This document shows positions 8,404 through 16,831 of a DNA stretch of 64,000 nucleotides, in pieces; the first letter of the stretch is position 1, and each line of letters opens with the position of its first letter. The stretch is taken from assembly GCF_003967355.1 (NCBI RefSeq), contig NZ_BIFH01000013.1, positions 281,084 through 345,083 of the forward strand, read 5' to 3'. Origin of the DNA: Embleya hyalina. GTDB taxonomy: Bacteria; Actinomycetota; Actinomycetes; Streptomycetales; Streptomycetaceae. The translations under genes and the position numbers were made by a program. Below the pieces are notes generated by a model. The model worked only from the letters and a program-made list of their open reading frames with translations. It ran no database searches and had not been told where the DNA came from.

Positions 8404-9900
8404 GTGCCTTCACCGCTCGCCGGCCGTTTCACCCTCGTCGACCCGGTCGGGACCGGAATGTCCGGCTCGGTATGGCGGGCGTTCGACCATCGGTTGGGCG
8501 GCTACTGTGCCGCCAAGCTGGTGCGTCCGGCCGACGCGGGCCTACTGCTGCGTGTGGTTCGCGAACAGGGCTTCCGGCTGGAGCACCGGCACGTCGCGTC
8601 GCCCTACACGTGGGTGGCCGACGGCGACGTACTGATCGCGATGGAGCTGTTCGCGGGCGGATCGCTCGCGTCGTTGATCCGCGACTACGGCGCGCTGCCG
8701 CAGTCGTACGCGGCGGCGATTCTCGGCCAACTCCTCGACGCCCTGGACCACGTGCACACGGTCGGCCTCCTGCATCGCGACGTCAAACCGGCGAACGTGC
8801 TGCTCGACGTGACCGGTCACGACCTGCCCCGCTGTCTGCTGGGCGACTTCGGCCTGGCGCTGCCGCAGGAGGGACCGAGGCTGACCGAGTCCGGTCATGT
8901 GGTGGGTACTCCGGGCTACCTGCCGCCGGAGGCGTCGCTCGGCGCGGCGCCGGACGTGCGGCGCGACCTGTTCGCGCTGGGCGTGCTGGCGTGGCAACTG
9001 CTCACCGGACACGAGGATCCGCCCGACGAGCCGCCGACCGTGCCGGTGGGAGCCGGTCCGTTGTGGGACCTCGTGGGTGCGATGACCTCCGCCGACCCGT
9101 ACGGGCGGCCCGAGAGCGCCGCGCGGGCGCTGGCCCGGCTGCGGGAGATCGGGCGGAGCGCCGGGGAACGCGAGCCGGCGGTACCCGCGTTCACCGCCGA
9201 CGGAGAGCCGATCGAGGTCTTCGACGTGCTCGGCCCGCTCCCCGAGCACGCTCCGGCGGGGCCGGTCCTGCGGGGCGTGCCGCGCGACCCGGAGATCCGG
9301 ATGGACGGCGGGCCGGGGGCCCGGGGGAGCGCCGCGCTGCGTTTCGTGCCGATACCCGAGCCGATGCCCGGACCCATGCCGAGACCCACCGCCGAACCCG
9401 GGCCCGGGTCCACGGCCGTACCCATCCCCGGGTCCGCGACCGCACCCACGCCCGTACCGGCAACCCATGCGCCGCCGGGCCGCGAGCCCGGCTCTCCGGA
9501 AGGTACCTGGGCCACGTTCGAGCCGGTCGCGCGGCCGGCCGGAAACCCACGTCCGCCGACACGTGTCGTGGGGCGGCGCGGTCTGCTGCTCCTGGGCGGA
9601 CTGGCCGCCATGGGGGCGACCACGGCGTGGCTGACCATCGGCGGGGACCCGGCCGACCCGCCGACCCCGACGTCGCCCCCGAGGCTGACGGGCTCCACGG
9701 TGACGGGCGCGGTGTCCCCCGGCACCGCCCCACCACCCACGCCCTCCGCCACCACCCGGCCCCCGGCGCCCGTCGCGGGCGACACCCCCTGCCAGTGGTA
9801 CGAGGTGATGACCGAGGCGCGGACCGCGTCGGGCACGCGGGTGCGCTGCACCTATCGCGACGACGGCTCGTATCGCTGGACCCCGCTCGGGACGGGGTGA
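8404..9900 (+). CDS. Membrane-anchored serine/threonine protein kinase
   Basis: Hanks-type kinase of 498 residues. Visible catalytic elements: Gly loop GTGMSGSV (16-23), Lys38 in CAAKLV, HRDVKPAN at 124-131 with catalytic Asp126, DFG at 148-150, and GTPGYLPPE in the activation segment. After the kinase domain (to about 250) comes a Pro-rich juxtamembrane region, one transmembrane helix (about 399-417: GLLLLGGLAAMGATTAWLT) and a short exterior tail with two Cys (CQWYEV ... VRCTYRDDGSYRW) rather than PASTA repeats. GTG 8404 has only a weak ribosome binding site. The neighbouring paralogue A and FnIII-like protein may be partners. Confidence 0.9.
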   Translation: MPSPLAGRFTLVDPVGTGMSGSVWRAFDHRLGGYCAAKLVRPADAGLLLRVVREQGFRLEHRHVASPYTWVADGDVLIAMELFAGGSLASLIRDYGALPQSYAAAILGQLLDALDHVHTVGLLHRDVKPANVLLDVTGHDLPRCLLGDFGLALPQEGPRLTESGHVVGTPGYLPPEASLGAAPDVRRDLFALGVLAWQLLTGHEDPPDEPPTVPVGAGPLWDLVGAMTSADPYGRPESAARALARLREIGRSAGEREPAVPAFTADGEPIEVFDVLGPLPEHAPAGPVLRGVPRDPEIRMDGGPGARGSAALRFVPIPEPMPGPMPRPTAEPGPGSTAVPIPGSATAPTPVPATHAPPGREPGSPEGTWATFEPVARPAGNPRPPTRVVGRRGLLLLGGLAAMGATTAWLTIGGDPADPPTPTSPPRLTGSTVTGAVSPGTAPPPTPSATTRPPAPVAGDTPCQWYEVMTEARTASGTRVRCTYRDDGSYRWTPLGTG

Positions 9901-9972
9901 GACGAGCCGGGGCCGGCGCGATTCCGGACGCTGTGCCGAAGGCCACGCGACAACCCGTCGGCGGACCCGAAA

Positions 9973-9984
9973 TTGCAATTGCAA
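9973..9984. promoter_or_regulatory. AT-rich perfect palindrome upstream of HTH gene
   Basis: TTGCAATTGCAA is a 12-bp perfect palindrome standing out in GC-rich DNA, 29 bases before the HTH gene start at 10014. It could be the autoregulatory operator of that gene or part of its promoter; binding is inferred. Confidence 0.45.
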
Positions 9985-10013
9985 ACGCGTCGTTCGAGGG
10001 GCATCATGCGACG

Positions 10014-10577
10014 ATGACGAAGGCACCGGGGGACCAGGAAGCCATCGCGCGCAACCGCGCGCGGCAAACCCAGTGGTACGGCGAGCCGTTGCAGGATCGC
10101 TTCCGCCGGCTCCTGGGACGCCTGGGCGCGTCGCAGTTGGAACTCGCCGCCCTGCTGGGCCTGTCCGCGCCGATGCTCTCCCAACTGATGTCCGGGCAGC
10201 GGGCCAAGATCGGCAACCCGGCCGTGTTGTCCCGACTCCAGGAGGTCGAGGCGCTGGTCGCCTCCGCCGACTTCGAGCGTCTGCCGGACGCCGACCGGGT
10301 CGTCGCGTTGGAGCGGATCAGGTCGCATCAGCCCAGTACCCGTACCGCGTTGCGACTGAACGGGCCGGAGGTGCTGACCGGGCCGGCCGCCGATCCGGCC
10401 GTCTCGGTGCAGGCCGTGTTGCGGGCGGCGGCCTCGGCCGCCGAGATCGAAGCCGCGGCCGAACTGCTCGCGGCGGAGCACCCGGGCCTGGCCGAGGTGT
10501 TGCGCGTGTACGGCAACGGGCGCACCGCCGATGCCCGCGAGCACTTCCGGGCCGTGGTGCCGCTTTCGTCGTGGTGA
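10014..10577 (+). CDS. Helix-turn-helix DNA-binding protein
   Basis: Protein of 187 residues. An XRE/Cro-type HTH is visible at about residues 33-60 (LGASQLELAALLGLSAPMLSQLMSGQR). The remainder is mostly alpha-helical (AVLRAAASAAEIEAAAELLAAEH) with no recognised ligand domain. ATG 10014 was chosen by the start of homology-like sequence; the frame is open far upstream inside the kinase gene. A perfect AT-rich palindrome sits 29 bases before the start. It is convergent with the following AraC gene. The target genes are unknown. Confidence 0.75.
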   Translation: MTKAPGDQEAIARNRARQTQWYGEPLQDRFRRLLGRLGASQLELAALLGLSAPMLSQLMSGQRAKIGNPAVLSRLQEVEALVASADFERLPDADRVVALERIRSHQPSTRTALRLNGPEVLTGPAADPAVSVQAVLRAAASAAEIEAAAELLAAEHPGLAEVLRVYGNGRTADAREHFRAVVPLSSW

Positions 10578-10614
10578 GCCGGCGGCCGCCGCCGACCGCC
10601 GGCTCGCGCCCGGC

Positions 10615-11706
10615 TCATCCCGCGGCGCGCGACACCTTGTCCTCGGCGGCCCCGTGCCGCAGGGTGTACGACGGCAACTGCCCATAGGTTTCGCGGTACA
10701 TCGACCCGAAGCGCCCGAGATGGCCGAAGCCCCAGCGCAGGGCGATGTCGGTCACCGTGTCCCGGGACCTGCCCTCGGCCACGTTGACCAGGTCGGCGTG
10801 CGCGCCCGCCAGGCGCACCCGGCGCAGGTGGCCGACGGGGGTCACGCCCAGGTGTACGCGGAACTTCTCCTGGAGGGTGCGCACACTCATCCCGGCCGCC
10901 GCGGCCACGGCGCCGACCGAGATCGGCTCCCCGGCGTGTTCGGCGCAGTACGCCAACGCCCGGCGCAGCCCGTTCGGTTCGTCGGCCCCCGCGCCGGTCC
11001 GCAGCGGCCCGGCGCCGTGGGCGGGCGCGCAGGAGAGCAGGCCGTGTACGAGGACCTGCTCGAAGTGCCGGGTGGCCGTGCGCGAACCGACCAGGTGCCC
11101 GCCGCCGGAGTCGACCATCGTGGCGAAGTCGCGGGCCAGGGAGAGCCACTGCCGCACCCCGAGGTCGCCGGCGTCCAGGTAGGGCCCCAACTCGCGGGGG
11201 CTCCAGGGCGAGCGGACCACGCCGTTGCCCATCGCGCGCCGCATCACCTCGCCGGGGATGCGCAGGAGCACCACGGAGGTGTCGGGCTCCCAGGACAGGC
11301 GCGACGGGCGATCGGGGCCCAGGACACAGGGGGAGAGCGTGTTCTCCGTGCCGTCGATCAGCACCCGGCCCCAACCGCGGTGGCGGATCGGGATCAGGTA
11401 GTCCGGCGAGCTGCCGTCGAGGTACACGTCGGCCCGAGCGCCGTAGGCGAGTTCGTGGATCGTGACGATGCCCTCGTGCAGGGCCCGGAAGGTGGCGTTG
11501 ATCCGGCCGCCGGGCACGCGCAGGCGGTGCGGGCCCAGGCGGGACGCGACCGCCGCGTGCACGGCGGCCGGGTCGGTACCGCGGTAGAGCGCACGTCGGT
11601 GGGGGCCGGCATCGGTCGGCCGGGGGCGCGGTATCGCGGGCGCGGACCCGGGGCCGCCCTGCTTCCGCTCGACCAGGACGGGTCGGAAGTCTGTCGATGC
11701 GGACAT
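10615..11706 (-). CDS. AraC-family transcriptional regulator
   Basis: Regulator of 363 residues. The last 110 residues carry the double HTH of AraC/XylS proteins (ISVGAVAAAAGMSVRTLQEKF and a second helix pair around DIALRWGFGHLGRFGSMYRETYGQ, the usual family signature). The N-terminal 200 residues resemble the AraC-binding-like domain found in actinobacterial members. ATG 11706 follows AGGAGA. The 386-base divergent region to the next gene holds one copy of the 33-bp GGTTACC element whose orientation fits this gene's strand. The inducer is unknown. Confidence 0.9.
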   Translation of the reverse strand: MSASTDFRPVLVERKQGGPGSAPAIPRPRPTDAGPHRRALYRGTDPAAVHAAVASRLGPHRLRVPGGRINATFRALHEGIVTIHELAYGARADVYLDGSSPDYLIPIRHRGWGRVLIDGTENTLSPCVLGPDRPSRLSWEPDTSVVLLRIPGEVMRRAMGNGVVRSPWSPRELGPYLDAGDLGVRQWLSLARDFATMVDSGGGHLVGSRTATRHFEQVLVHGLLSCAPAHGAGPLRTGAGADEPNGLRRALAYCAEHAGEPISVGAVAAAAGMSVRTLQEKFRVHLGVTPVGHLRRVRLAGAHADLVNVAEGRSRDTVTDIALRWGFGHLGRFGSMYRETYGQLPSYTLRHGAAEDKVSRAAG

Positions 11707-12092
11707 GATCTCCTGGCTCTTCACGTCGCGGGGACGGTTCACGGGGGATACGGTGCGCCCGTCGTCGCGGCGCGGCGGGCGCACCGACGCGACGGACGGG
11801 TCCCGGATCGGCGACCCGGCGACCGGGCCGCGGGCGGCGTCGCGGCCGCCCGCGGGCGGGAGAATCGGGCGCCGGTGATACGTACCCGTCGGCCCCATTT
11901 GCCCGTCCCGCATTGAGTCCGCCGATCGTTTGGGACATTCGAATGTCACGGACCGCGTTCGATTGAACGCCGGTTTGTAGATTGTGTATCGGAGCGGGAA
12001 TCGACATAAGGTCGAGGACGTTACCTAGGACTGGTAAATTCACCGGTAACTACGTGGGCCGCGTAGGGTCGGCTCAGTCACGGGGGCTCAGA
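11707..12092. other. Divergent intergenic region with a tripartite operator
   Basis: This 386-base non-coding stretch separates the AraC gene from the HTH gene. Its right half is AT-richer than the surroundings (around 11935-12025) and contains the 33-bp element at 12019-12051. I see no small gene in it. Confidence 0.5.
12019..12051. promoter_or_regulatory. 33-bp tripartite element, copy 1
   Basis: It reads CGTTACC-N7-GGTAAAT-N5-GGTAACT on the plus strand. It ends 41 bases before the HTH gene start at 12093 and is also upstream of the divergent AraC gene. The arrangement (an inverted outer pair with a direct GGTAA repeat at 12-base pitch) is repeated at four more places to 24.7 kb. A shared regulator is inferred. 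Confidence 0.65.
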
Positions 12093-13109
12093 ATGTCGAA
12101 AATTGAAGACCGAAACCCGCTGCCTACCGCGTTGTTGGCCACCCCGGCCATGATCAGGGCCTGCGCCGACCGCGATCTGGGGGCCATATTCCGGCTCGCC
12201 CAGGACGACCTCGGATTTACTCTGAGCAAATTGGCGCGGCTGTGCGAGATGACGCCGAGTCGTGTCGCCGATTACGTCAAGGGAAGGGCCCAGGTCCGCC
12301 AACAGCACGTGGTCGAGCGTGTTTCCCAGGGCCTGCGCATTCCCGGCGAGATGCTGGGTCTGGCCCCGCAGCCGTGGGAGGAGGACGCGCCCGCGCAGAC
12401 GCCCGACCCGGTCGCGCCCGGGGCCCGGACCCCGGCGCCGCGCGGCGCGGGCGCCGACCGGCGCGAGCCCGGGCAGCGCGGCGTGGCCGACTACTGGGAG
12501 CCGACCCCTCGGGACCCTTCCCCGCACGCGCCGCACCCGTTCGGCGACGCGGTCGAACTCTCGCTCGACGTGGACATCGTGGTGGACCGGGACGGGCACG
12601 TGCGCCTGACCTACCGCCAGGTGGTGCTCAACCTGACCGGCCGCCCGCTCACCCGGATGGTCCGGGAGTTGTGGTTCGAGCGCACCCGCGGCCGGCTCAC
12701 CATCACCCCGACCGACGCCTGCGACCGACAGATCGCGATCCAGCGACTGTACGACACCACCGGGCTGACCAAGTTCGCCTGCCAGATCTCGCCCCCGGTG
12801 CCGCCCGGGGAGACTACCGTCATCGAATACGTGTGCGAGGGAGGGTTGTTCGTGGATTCGACGTACTGGCACCAGGCCATCGCGCGGCCCACACGACAGT
12901 TCTCCCTGAGCGTGACCCATCACGGTGTCGCCGAGTTCCGCGGATGCGGCGCGGTCGAGGAACATCCGGACGGCTCGGAGAACTCGATCACCCAGCACAC
13001 CCGCTGGAGCCTCGACGAGGACCGACTGCACGTGACGCTCTCCAGGCAGGATCTGGTCGCCAACGAATACGTGACGCTGCGTTGGGATGTGGTTCATGAC
13101 AGTGCGTAA
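12093..13109 (+). CDS. HTH regulator with C-terminal beta-rich domain
   Basis: Protein of 338 residues. An XRE-like HTH lies at about residues 36-65 (FTLSKLARLCEMTPSRVADYVKGR), followed by a Pro/Arg linker and a 190-residue beta-rich C-terminal domain (VELSLDVDIVVDRDGHVRLT) that I do not recognise. ATG 12093 is 41 bases after the first 33-bp element, so autoregulation is plausible. The stop overlaps the next gene's start by 14 bases, coupling it to an HExxH protein. The layout recalls ImmR/ImmA regulator-peptidase pairs, but the domains differ, so that comparison is inference. Confidence 0.75.
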   Translation: MSKIEDRNPLPTALLATPAMIRACADRDLGAIFRLAQDDLGFTLSKLARLCEMTPSRVADYVKGRAQVRQQHVVERVSQGLRIPGEMLGLAPQPWEEDAPAQTPDPVAPGARTPAPRGAGADRREPGQRGVADYWEPTPRDPSPHAPHPFGDAVELSLDVDIVVDRDGHVRLTYRQVVLNLTGRPLTRMVRELWFERTRGRLTITPTDACDRQIAIQRLYDTTGLTKFACQISPPVPPGETTVIEYVCEGGLFVDSTYWHQAIARPTRQFSLSVTHHGVAEFRGCGAVEEHPDGSENSITQHTRWSLDEDRLHVTLSRQDLVANEYVTLRWDVVHDSA

Positions 13110-14289
13110 CGAGGTCGAGGCGGCGATCCGCGCCTGGCACCGCTTCGAGACCGAGCGGGGCGGTGCCGCGATCATCGACTTCGACTTCTTTCCGCGGGCC
13201 GATCCGGTGCCGGCCGCCGGCAGCCGGCTGGAGGTGCACGCGCGGCTGACCGAGCTGGCGCGGGCGCCGGAGGTGGCCGACGTGCCCGGTCTGGCCGGCC
13301 GGCTGGCCGCCGATCTCGCCTACCTGGGAACGCAGTTGGGCGAGTGGCCGGCGCTCGGTCCGTACGTGCGGGCCACCCAGGGATGCGCGGTCGCCGGCTG
13401 GTCGGCCGACTACGTCGGCGAACGCGGCCTGCTGGCCCAGCGGCTCCTGGACAAGCTGGGGGTCGGCTGGCACGGGGCCACCGATCGGGACCTGTGCGTC
13501 CTGGAGGAGCCGGTGGCCGCCGAGCACGTGGCCGCCGAGATCCGGGCGGCCGCCGCCGCGTACGAGCCGGCCGTCCGAGCGCTCGCCGGCGCGTACGCGG
13601 CGTACGAGCTGAGCATCGAATGTGTCGACGTCGACGCCTACTGGGCCTACTGGCTCGACGGCGCCGGGCTGAACGTGCGGCTGCGGCTCAATCCGCGCAA
13701 CGCCCGGTTCACCCGGGCCGGCACCCGGCAGTTCGCCCTGCACGAGGTGCTCGGCCACGGCCTTCAGGCGGCGAGCTTCGCGGACCGCTGCGGCAGCGAG
13801 GACGTGCCGTGGGTGCGGGTGTTGTCCGTACACGGGCCCACCCAGGTGGTTCTGGAGGGTCTGGCCCAGGCGATGCCGCTGCTCGTGGCACCCGACGACG
13901 ACGTGCTGATCGCCCGCGTACGTCTCGACCACTATCTCCAACTGGTGCGCAGCGAACTGCACCTGGCGATCAATCGGGGCGTCGGCGCCGGGGCGTGTGC
14001 GGCGCACGCCCGCGCGCGAGTGCCGTTCTGGGGCGACCAGGAGATCGCCGACCTGATCGGCGACCGGGGAGCCAACCCGCTCCTGCGCTCCTACCTGTGG
14101 GCGTATCCCGCCGGATTCGACTGGTTCGTCCGGCTGATCGAGGAGGGCGGCCCGGTGGCCGACGAGGTGGTGCGCGAGGCATACCGCAGCCCGCTGACCC
14201 CCGACGACCTGCACCGACTCTGGGCCGAGGGACCGCGCGTCGGCGGCAGCGGGAACCCGCCGCCGCCGCGCCCGCTCGCCCACCCGTGA
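13096..14289 (+). CDS. HExxH putative zinc metallopeptidase
   Basis: Protein of 397 residues without signal peptide or membrane helix, so probably cytoplasmic. The zinc motif HEVLGHGLQ lies at about residue 216, and a downstream Glu in VVLEGLAQAM about 35 residues later is a plausible third ligand, as in gluzincins of the DUF885 type. The rest is helical. It overlaps the preceding HTH gene by 14 bases (start ATG 13096), implying translational coupling and joint function. It may cleave or sense via its HTH partner; this is inferred from the gene pair only. A 19-bp hairpin closes the operon. Confidence 0.7.
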   Translation: MTVRNEVEAAIRAWHRFETERGGAAIIDFDFFPRADPVPAAGSRLEVHARLTELARAPEVADVPGLAGRLAADLAYLGTQLGEWPALGPYVRATQGCAVAGWSADYVGERGLLAQRLLDKLGVGWHGATDRDLCVLEEPVAAEHVAAEIRAAAAAYEPAVRALAGAYAAYELSIECVDVDAYWAYWLDGAGLNVRLRLNPRNARFTRAGTRQFALHEVLGHGLQAASFADRCGSEDVPWVRVLSVHGPTQVVLEGLAQAMPLLVAPDDDVLIARVRLDHYLQLVRSELHLAINRGVGAGACAAHARARVPFWGDQEIADLIGDRGANPLLRSYLWAYPAGFDWFVRLIEEGGPVADEVVREAYRSPLTPDDLHRLWAEGPRVGGSGNPPPPRPLAHP

Positions 14290-14334
14290 CCCCGCCGCAC
14301 CGGGCTCGCGATCGGGCCCGGTGCGGCGGGGTCA
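14287..14334. terminator. Bidirectional terminator containing both stop codons
   Basis: Perfect 19-bp stem: TGACCCCGCCGCACCGGGC at 14287-14305 and its exact complement at 14316-14334, with a 10-base loop. The outermost three pairs are the TGA stop of the upstream gene and the TGA stop of the convergent minus-strand gene. Confidence 0.85.
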
Positions 14335-15243
14335 GGAACCGGCCCGCGCCGTCGTCAACCGCCGCCGGGCCGCGCGCGCCCCCGGCGAATCCGCGACCCC
14401 GCCGACCGCGTACGCGTGCAGCACCAACGCGCCGGCCGTGTCCGCCGCGACCGGGTCGGTCACGCGCAGCCAGCAAAAGTGCGCGTTGGCGGCCATCCGG
14501 GCCGGCGCCTCCCCGGCCCCGCCGTCACCCAGCGTGGCCGCCTCGGCATACAACCGCACCGCCACCTCGGGGTGCCCGGTGGCCAGCGCCACGTACCCGT
14601 AGACCTCGCGCGCGGCCAACCGCTCCGCCGGATGGGCCGCGGTCGCCCCCGTGCGGGAGTCCAACTCGGCGGCCAGCGTCATCGCGCCGGCATGGTCCCC
14701 CGCGCCCATCGCCGACCGGATCAGGTCGAGCAGTCGGCGCTGTTCGGCGCCGGGCGTCGGCACGCCGGCACCGAAGGTGTGCGCCGCGGGGGCCGGCGGA
14801 TGTGCGCTCGCGGCCGGCTGCGGCGGGGTCCACGACGGCGTCGCCACGTCGGCCTCGGCCAGGGCAGGCGGCGCCACGACACCCGGAGTCGGTGCCGGCG
14901 CCGGCGCGCCCTCGGCCGGGGTCGGCCCGGCGGCCGAGGAGGACCCGGGTCGACGCAGGCCGAATATGCCGCGTCGGCGCTCGGCCGGGATCGGCGCCCC
15001 CGCCTCGGCGATCGAGCGATCCGCGTACACGTCCAACGGGAAGATCGTGCCGTCCGCCTCCCGTGCGTGCACCCGCACCGGCTGCCCGAGCAGCCGCGCC
15101 CGCTCGGCGACCACCGCGAGCGCGGCCCCGCGCGGATCGTCCCCCGGGGACACGACGACCACCTCGCCGGCCACGCGCACGGAGTGATCGGCCGAGATCT
15201 CGACGAGGACGACGGGTCGGTCGGCTGCGACGTCAATTGCCAC
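14332..15243 (-). CDS. Unassigned two-domain protein, paralogue B
   Basis: About 303 residues of the same unnamed family as the gene at 6367: an N-terminal domain (VVLVEISADHSVRVAG ... PVRVHAREADGTIFPLDV), a Pro/Ala linker of about 85 residues, and the helical C-terminal domain (AAREVYGYVALATGHPEVAV ... ARMAANAHFCWLRV). I chose GTG 15243 since GAGGAG lies 6 bases upstream; a GTG at 15273 without such a site would add 10 residues. Its stop is built into the terminator shared with the convergent metallopeptidase gene. No catalytic motif is visible, so an adaptor or scaffolding role is a guess. Confidence 0.7.
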   Translation of the reverse strand: MAIDVAADRPVVLVEISADHSVRVAGEVVVVSPGDDPRGAALAVVAERARLLGQPVRVHAREADGTIFPLDVYADRSIAEAGAPIPAERRRGIFGLRRPGSSSAAGPTPAEGAPAPAPTPGVVAPPALAEADVATPSWTPPQPAASAHPPAPAAHTFGAGVPTPGAEQRRLLDLIRSAMGAGDHAGAMTLAAELDSRTGATAAHPAERLAAREVYGYVALATGHPEVAVRLYAEAATLGDGGAGEAPARMAANAHFCWLRVTDPVAADTAGALVLHAYAVGGVADSPGARAARRRLTTARAGS

Positions 15244-15734
15244 GAGGGGCTCCTCGATATCAGGAATCGGCACTTACGCGACATGGGGGTGACGCGCAGT
15301 GGAAATCCGGTCACGGCGCGATCGACGGGGGGTCGCGATCGAATGCCCCGGCGCCGCGTCGATGCGCGGACCGGCCGGAATGAAACGGGACGGAACTGAG
15401 CGGAACTGAATCGGAGCATACATAGGAGAGCGTTCGACGAACAGCGGCGGGACCTCGAACGGCGCAACAGTTCGACGTCGAACTCTTGGGTTCCGATATT
15501 TCCCGGCGGCCGATTCACGGCATCGATGTTTCCGGCGTATTACCATCCGTCGGCAGCGCCGGACCGCCGCCCGCCGGGGCGATCGGGCGGCCCGGGTCCG
15601 CAATGTCCCGCATTCCATGCGGTTACCTTTCAGTTTACCGAGAACGGGTAACCGTGGCGACCTTTGCGCACCCGCTCCGCGCCGGGATCCTGGCAACCGC
15701 CAGGCACGATCTCGCATCGGCGGAGAGACGACGC
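15244..15734. other. Divergent intergenic region
   Basis: 491 bases between paralogue B and the TPR gene. It holds the second 33-bp element at 15621-15653. Apart from this inverted repeat and moderately AT-rich stretches around 15380-15540, I see no gene or RNA signature. Confidence 0.5.
15621..15653. promoter_or_regulatory. 33-bp tripartite element, copy 2
   Basis: On the plus strand it reads GGTTACC-N5-GTTTACC-N7-GGTAACC, the reverse complement of the arrangement at 12019. The outer halves are perfect complements. It ends 81 bases before the TPR gene start at 15735. Confidence 0.7.
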
Positions 15735-16730
15735 ATGAAACTCACGAACAAGGTCGACGTTCTCGGCGGGCCCAGGGACACGATCGAGTTCCCGTCCCCG
15801 GCCCGGACGGCCGCGGCGATCCGGCGCCTCGCGGCGGTGTACCCGCACACCGCCCTGCCGAGCATCCACGAGGAACTGGTCGCCGTCCGGCGACACGCCA
15901 CCACCCTGCGGGCACCGGGCGACCCCGACGACTCGCGCGTCGACCCGCTGACCAAGGCCCTGGCGCGCGGTGTGTCCGCGTGGGCCCTGCACGACCTCGG
16001 CGACACGCGCGAGGCGCTGGCGATGGCCCAGGCCGGACTGCTCGACGCGGTCGTGGAGGCGCGCGACCCCAGCGCCGAGGTCTGGCTGCGCGGCGTACAG
16101 TCGCTGATCGCCTACCGCGCCGGCTGGGTCCACGAGGCTCTGCGCTACGCCCGACTGGGCGCCTCCGTACGCGACATGGGGGTGGGCACCGCATCGGTCT
16201 GGCTGCACTCCCTGGTCGCCCTCACCCAGGCCACCCTCGGCGACGCCCTCGCCGCCTCGGCGGCACTGCGCGCCGCGGCCGACGCGCGCAAGTTGGCCCG
16301 CCGCGACGAACTGGACGAGATCGGCGGCCTGCTCGTCTTCGACCCGGCCGAACAAAGCGCCTACGAGGCACTGACCCGGGTCTTCATCCCCGGCGCCGAA
16401 CGCCGCGCGATCGAATGCGGCGAAACCGCGCTCGGCACGTACGCCGCGATCACGCCCGAACGTTATTCGAGCACCGACGAGATGATCGCCCGGGTCTCCA
16501 TCGCACTCGCCTACGCGAATCTGGACGAGATCGAGGCGACCACCGAGGCGCTACGCCCCGTGCTGCGCATCGAACCCTCCTGGCGCGTCGACGGATTGCG
16601 CTCCCTCGTCATGCTGGTGCACGAGCGCCTTCGTCGGCCGATGCGCGTGCGCGAGACGCGGGTGCGCGAACTCCAGGAGGAAATCGAGACCTTCTGCCAG
16701 ATGCCGCTGTCCCTGGACACCCACACCTGA
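15735..16730 (+). CDS. TPR-type helical protein lacking an HTH
   Basis: About 331 residues of alpha-helical repeats (ALARGVSAWALHDLGDTREA, AEVWLRGVQSLIAYRAGWVH) resembling the C-terminal TPR half of actinobacterial XRE regulators, but with no DNA-binding domain at the N-terminus. The ATG at 15735 follows GGAGAGA; the frame is open 83 codons further upstream, but that part has no HTH and crosses the 33-bp element. It may bind peptides or partner proteins. It lies in the cluster with paralogue B and shares its upstream region. Function is unknown. Confidence 0.7.
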   Translation: MKLTNKVDVLGGPRDTIEFPSPARTAAAIRRLAAVYPHTALPSIHEELVAVRRHATTLRAPGDPDDSRVDPLTKALARGVSAWALHDLGDTREALAMAQAGLLDAVVEARDPSAEVWLRGVQSLIAYRAGWVHEALRYARLGASVRDMGVGTASVWLHSLVALTQATLGDALAASAALRAAADARKLARRDELDEIGGLLVFDPAEQSAYEALTRVFIPGAERRAIECGETALGTYAAITPERYSSTDEMIARVSIALAYANLDEIEATTEALRPVLRIEPSWRVDGLRSLVMLVHERLRRPMRVRETRVRELQEEIETFCQMPLSLDTHT

Positions 16731-16831
16731 GCCCGATGAATTCCCGGGAACCACGTCGCCGGCACCGCGCGGGCCCGCCGCGCATGCCGACGGGTGGACC
16801 CGGAGCCGGAGTTCGCGCCGCGCCGCGACGG

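Noticed and set aside
15486-15734. N-terminal extension of the TPR protein
   Set aside because: The frame is open, but it crosses the 33-bp element and shows no HTH. ATG 15735 has a ribosome binding site.
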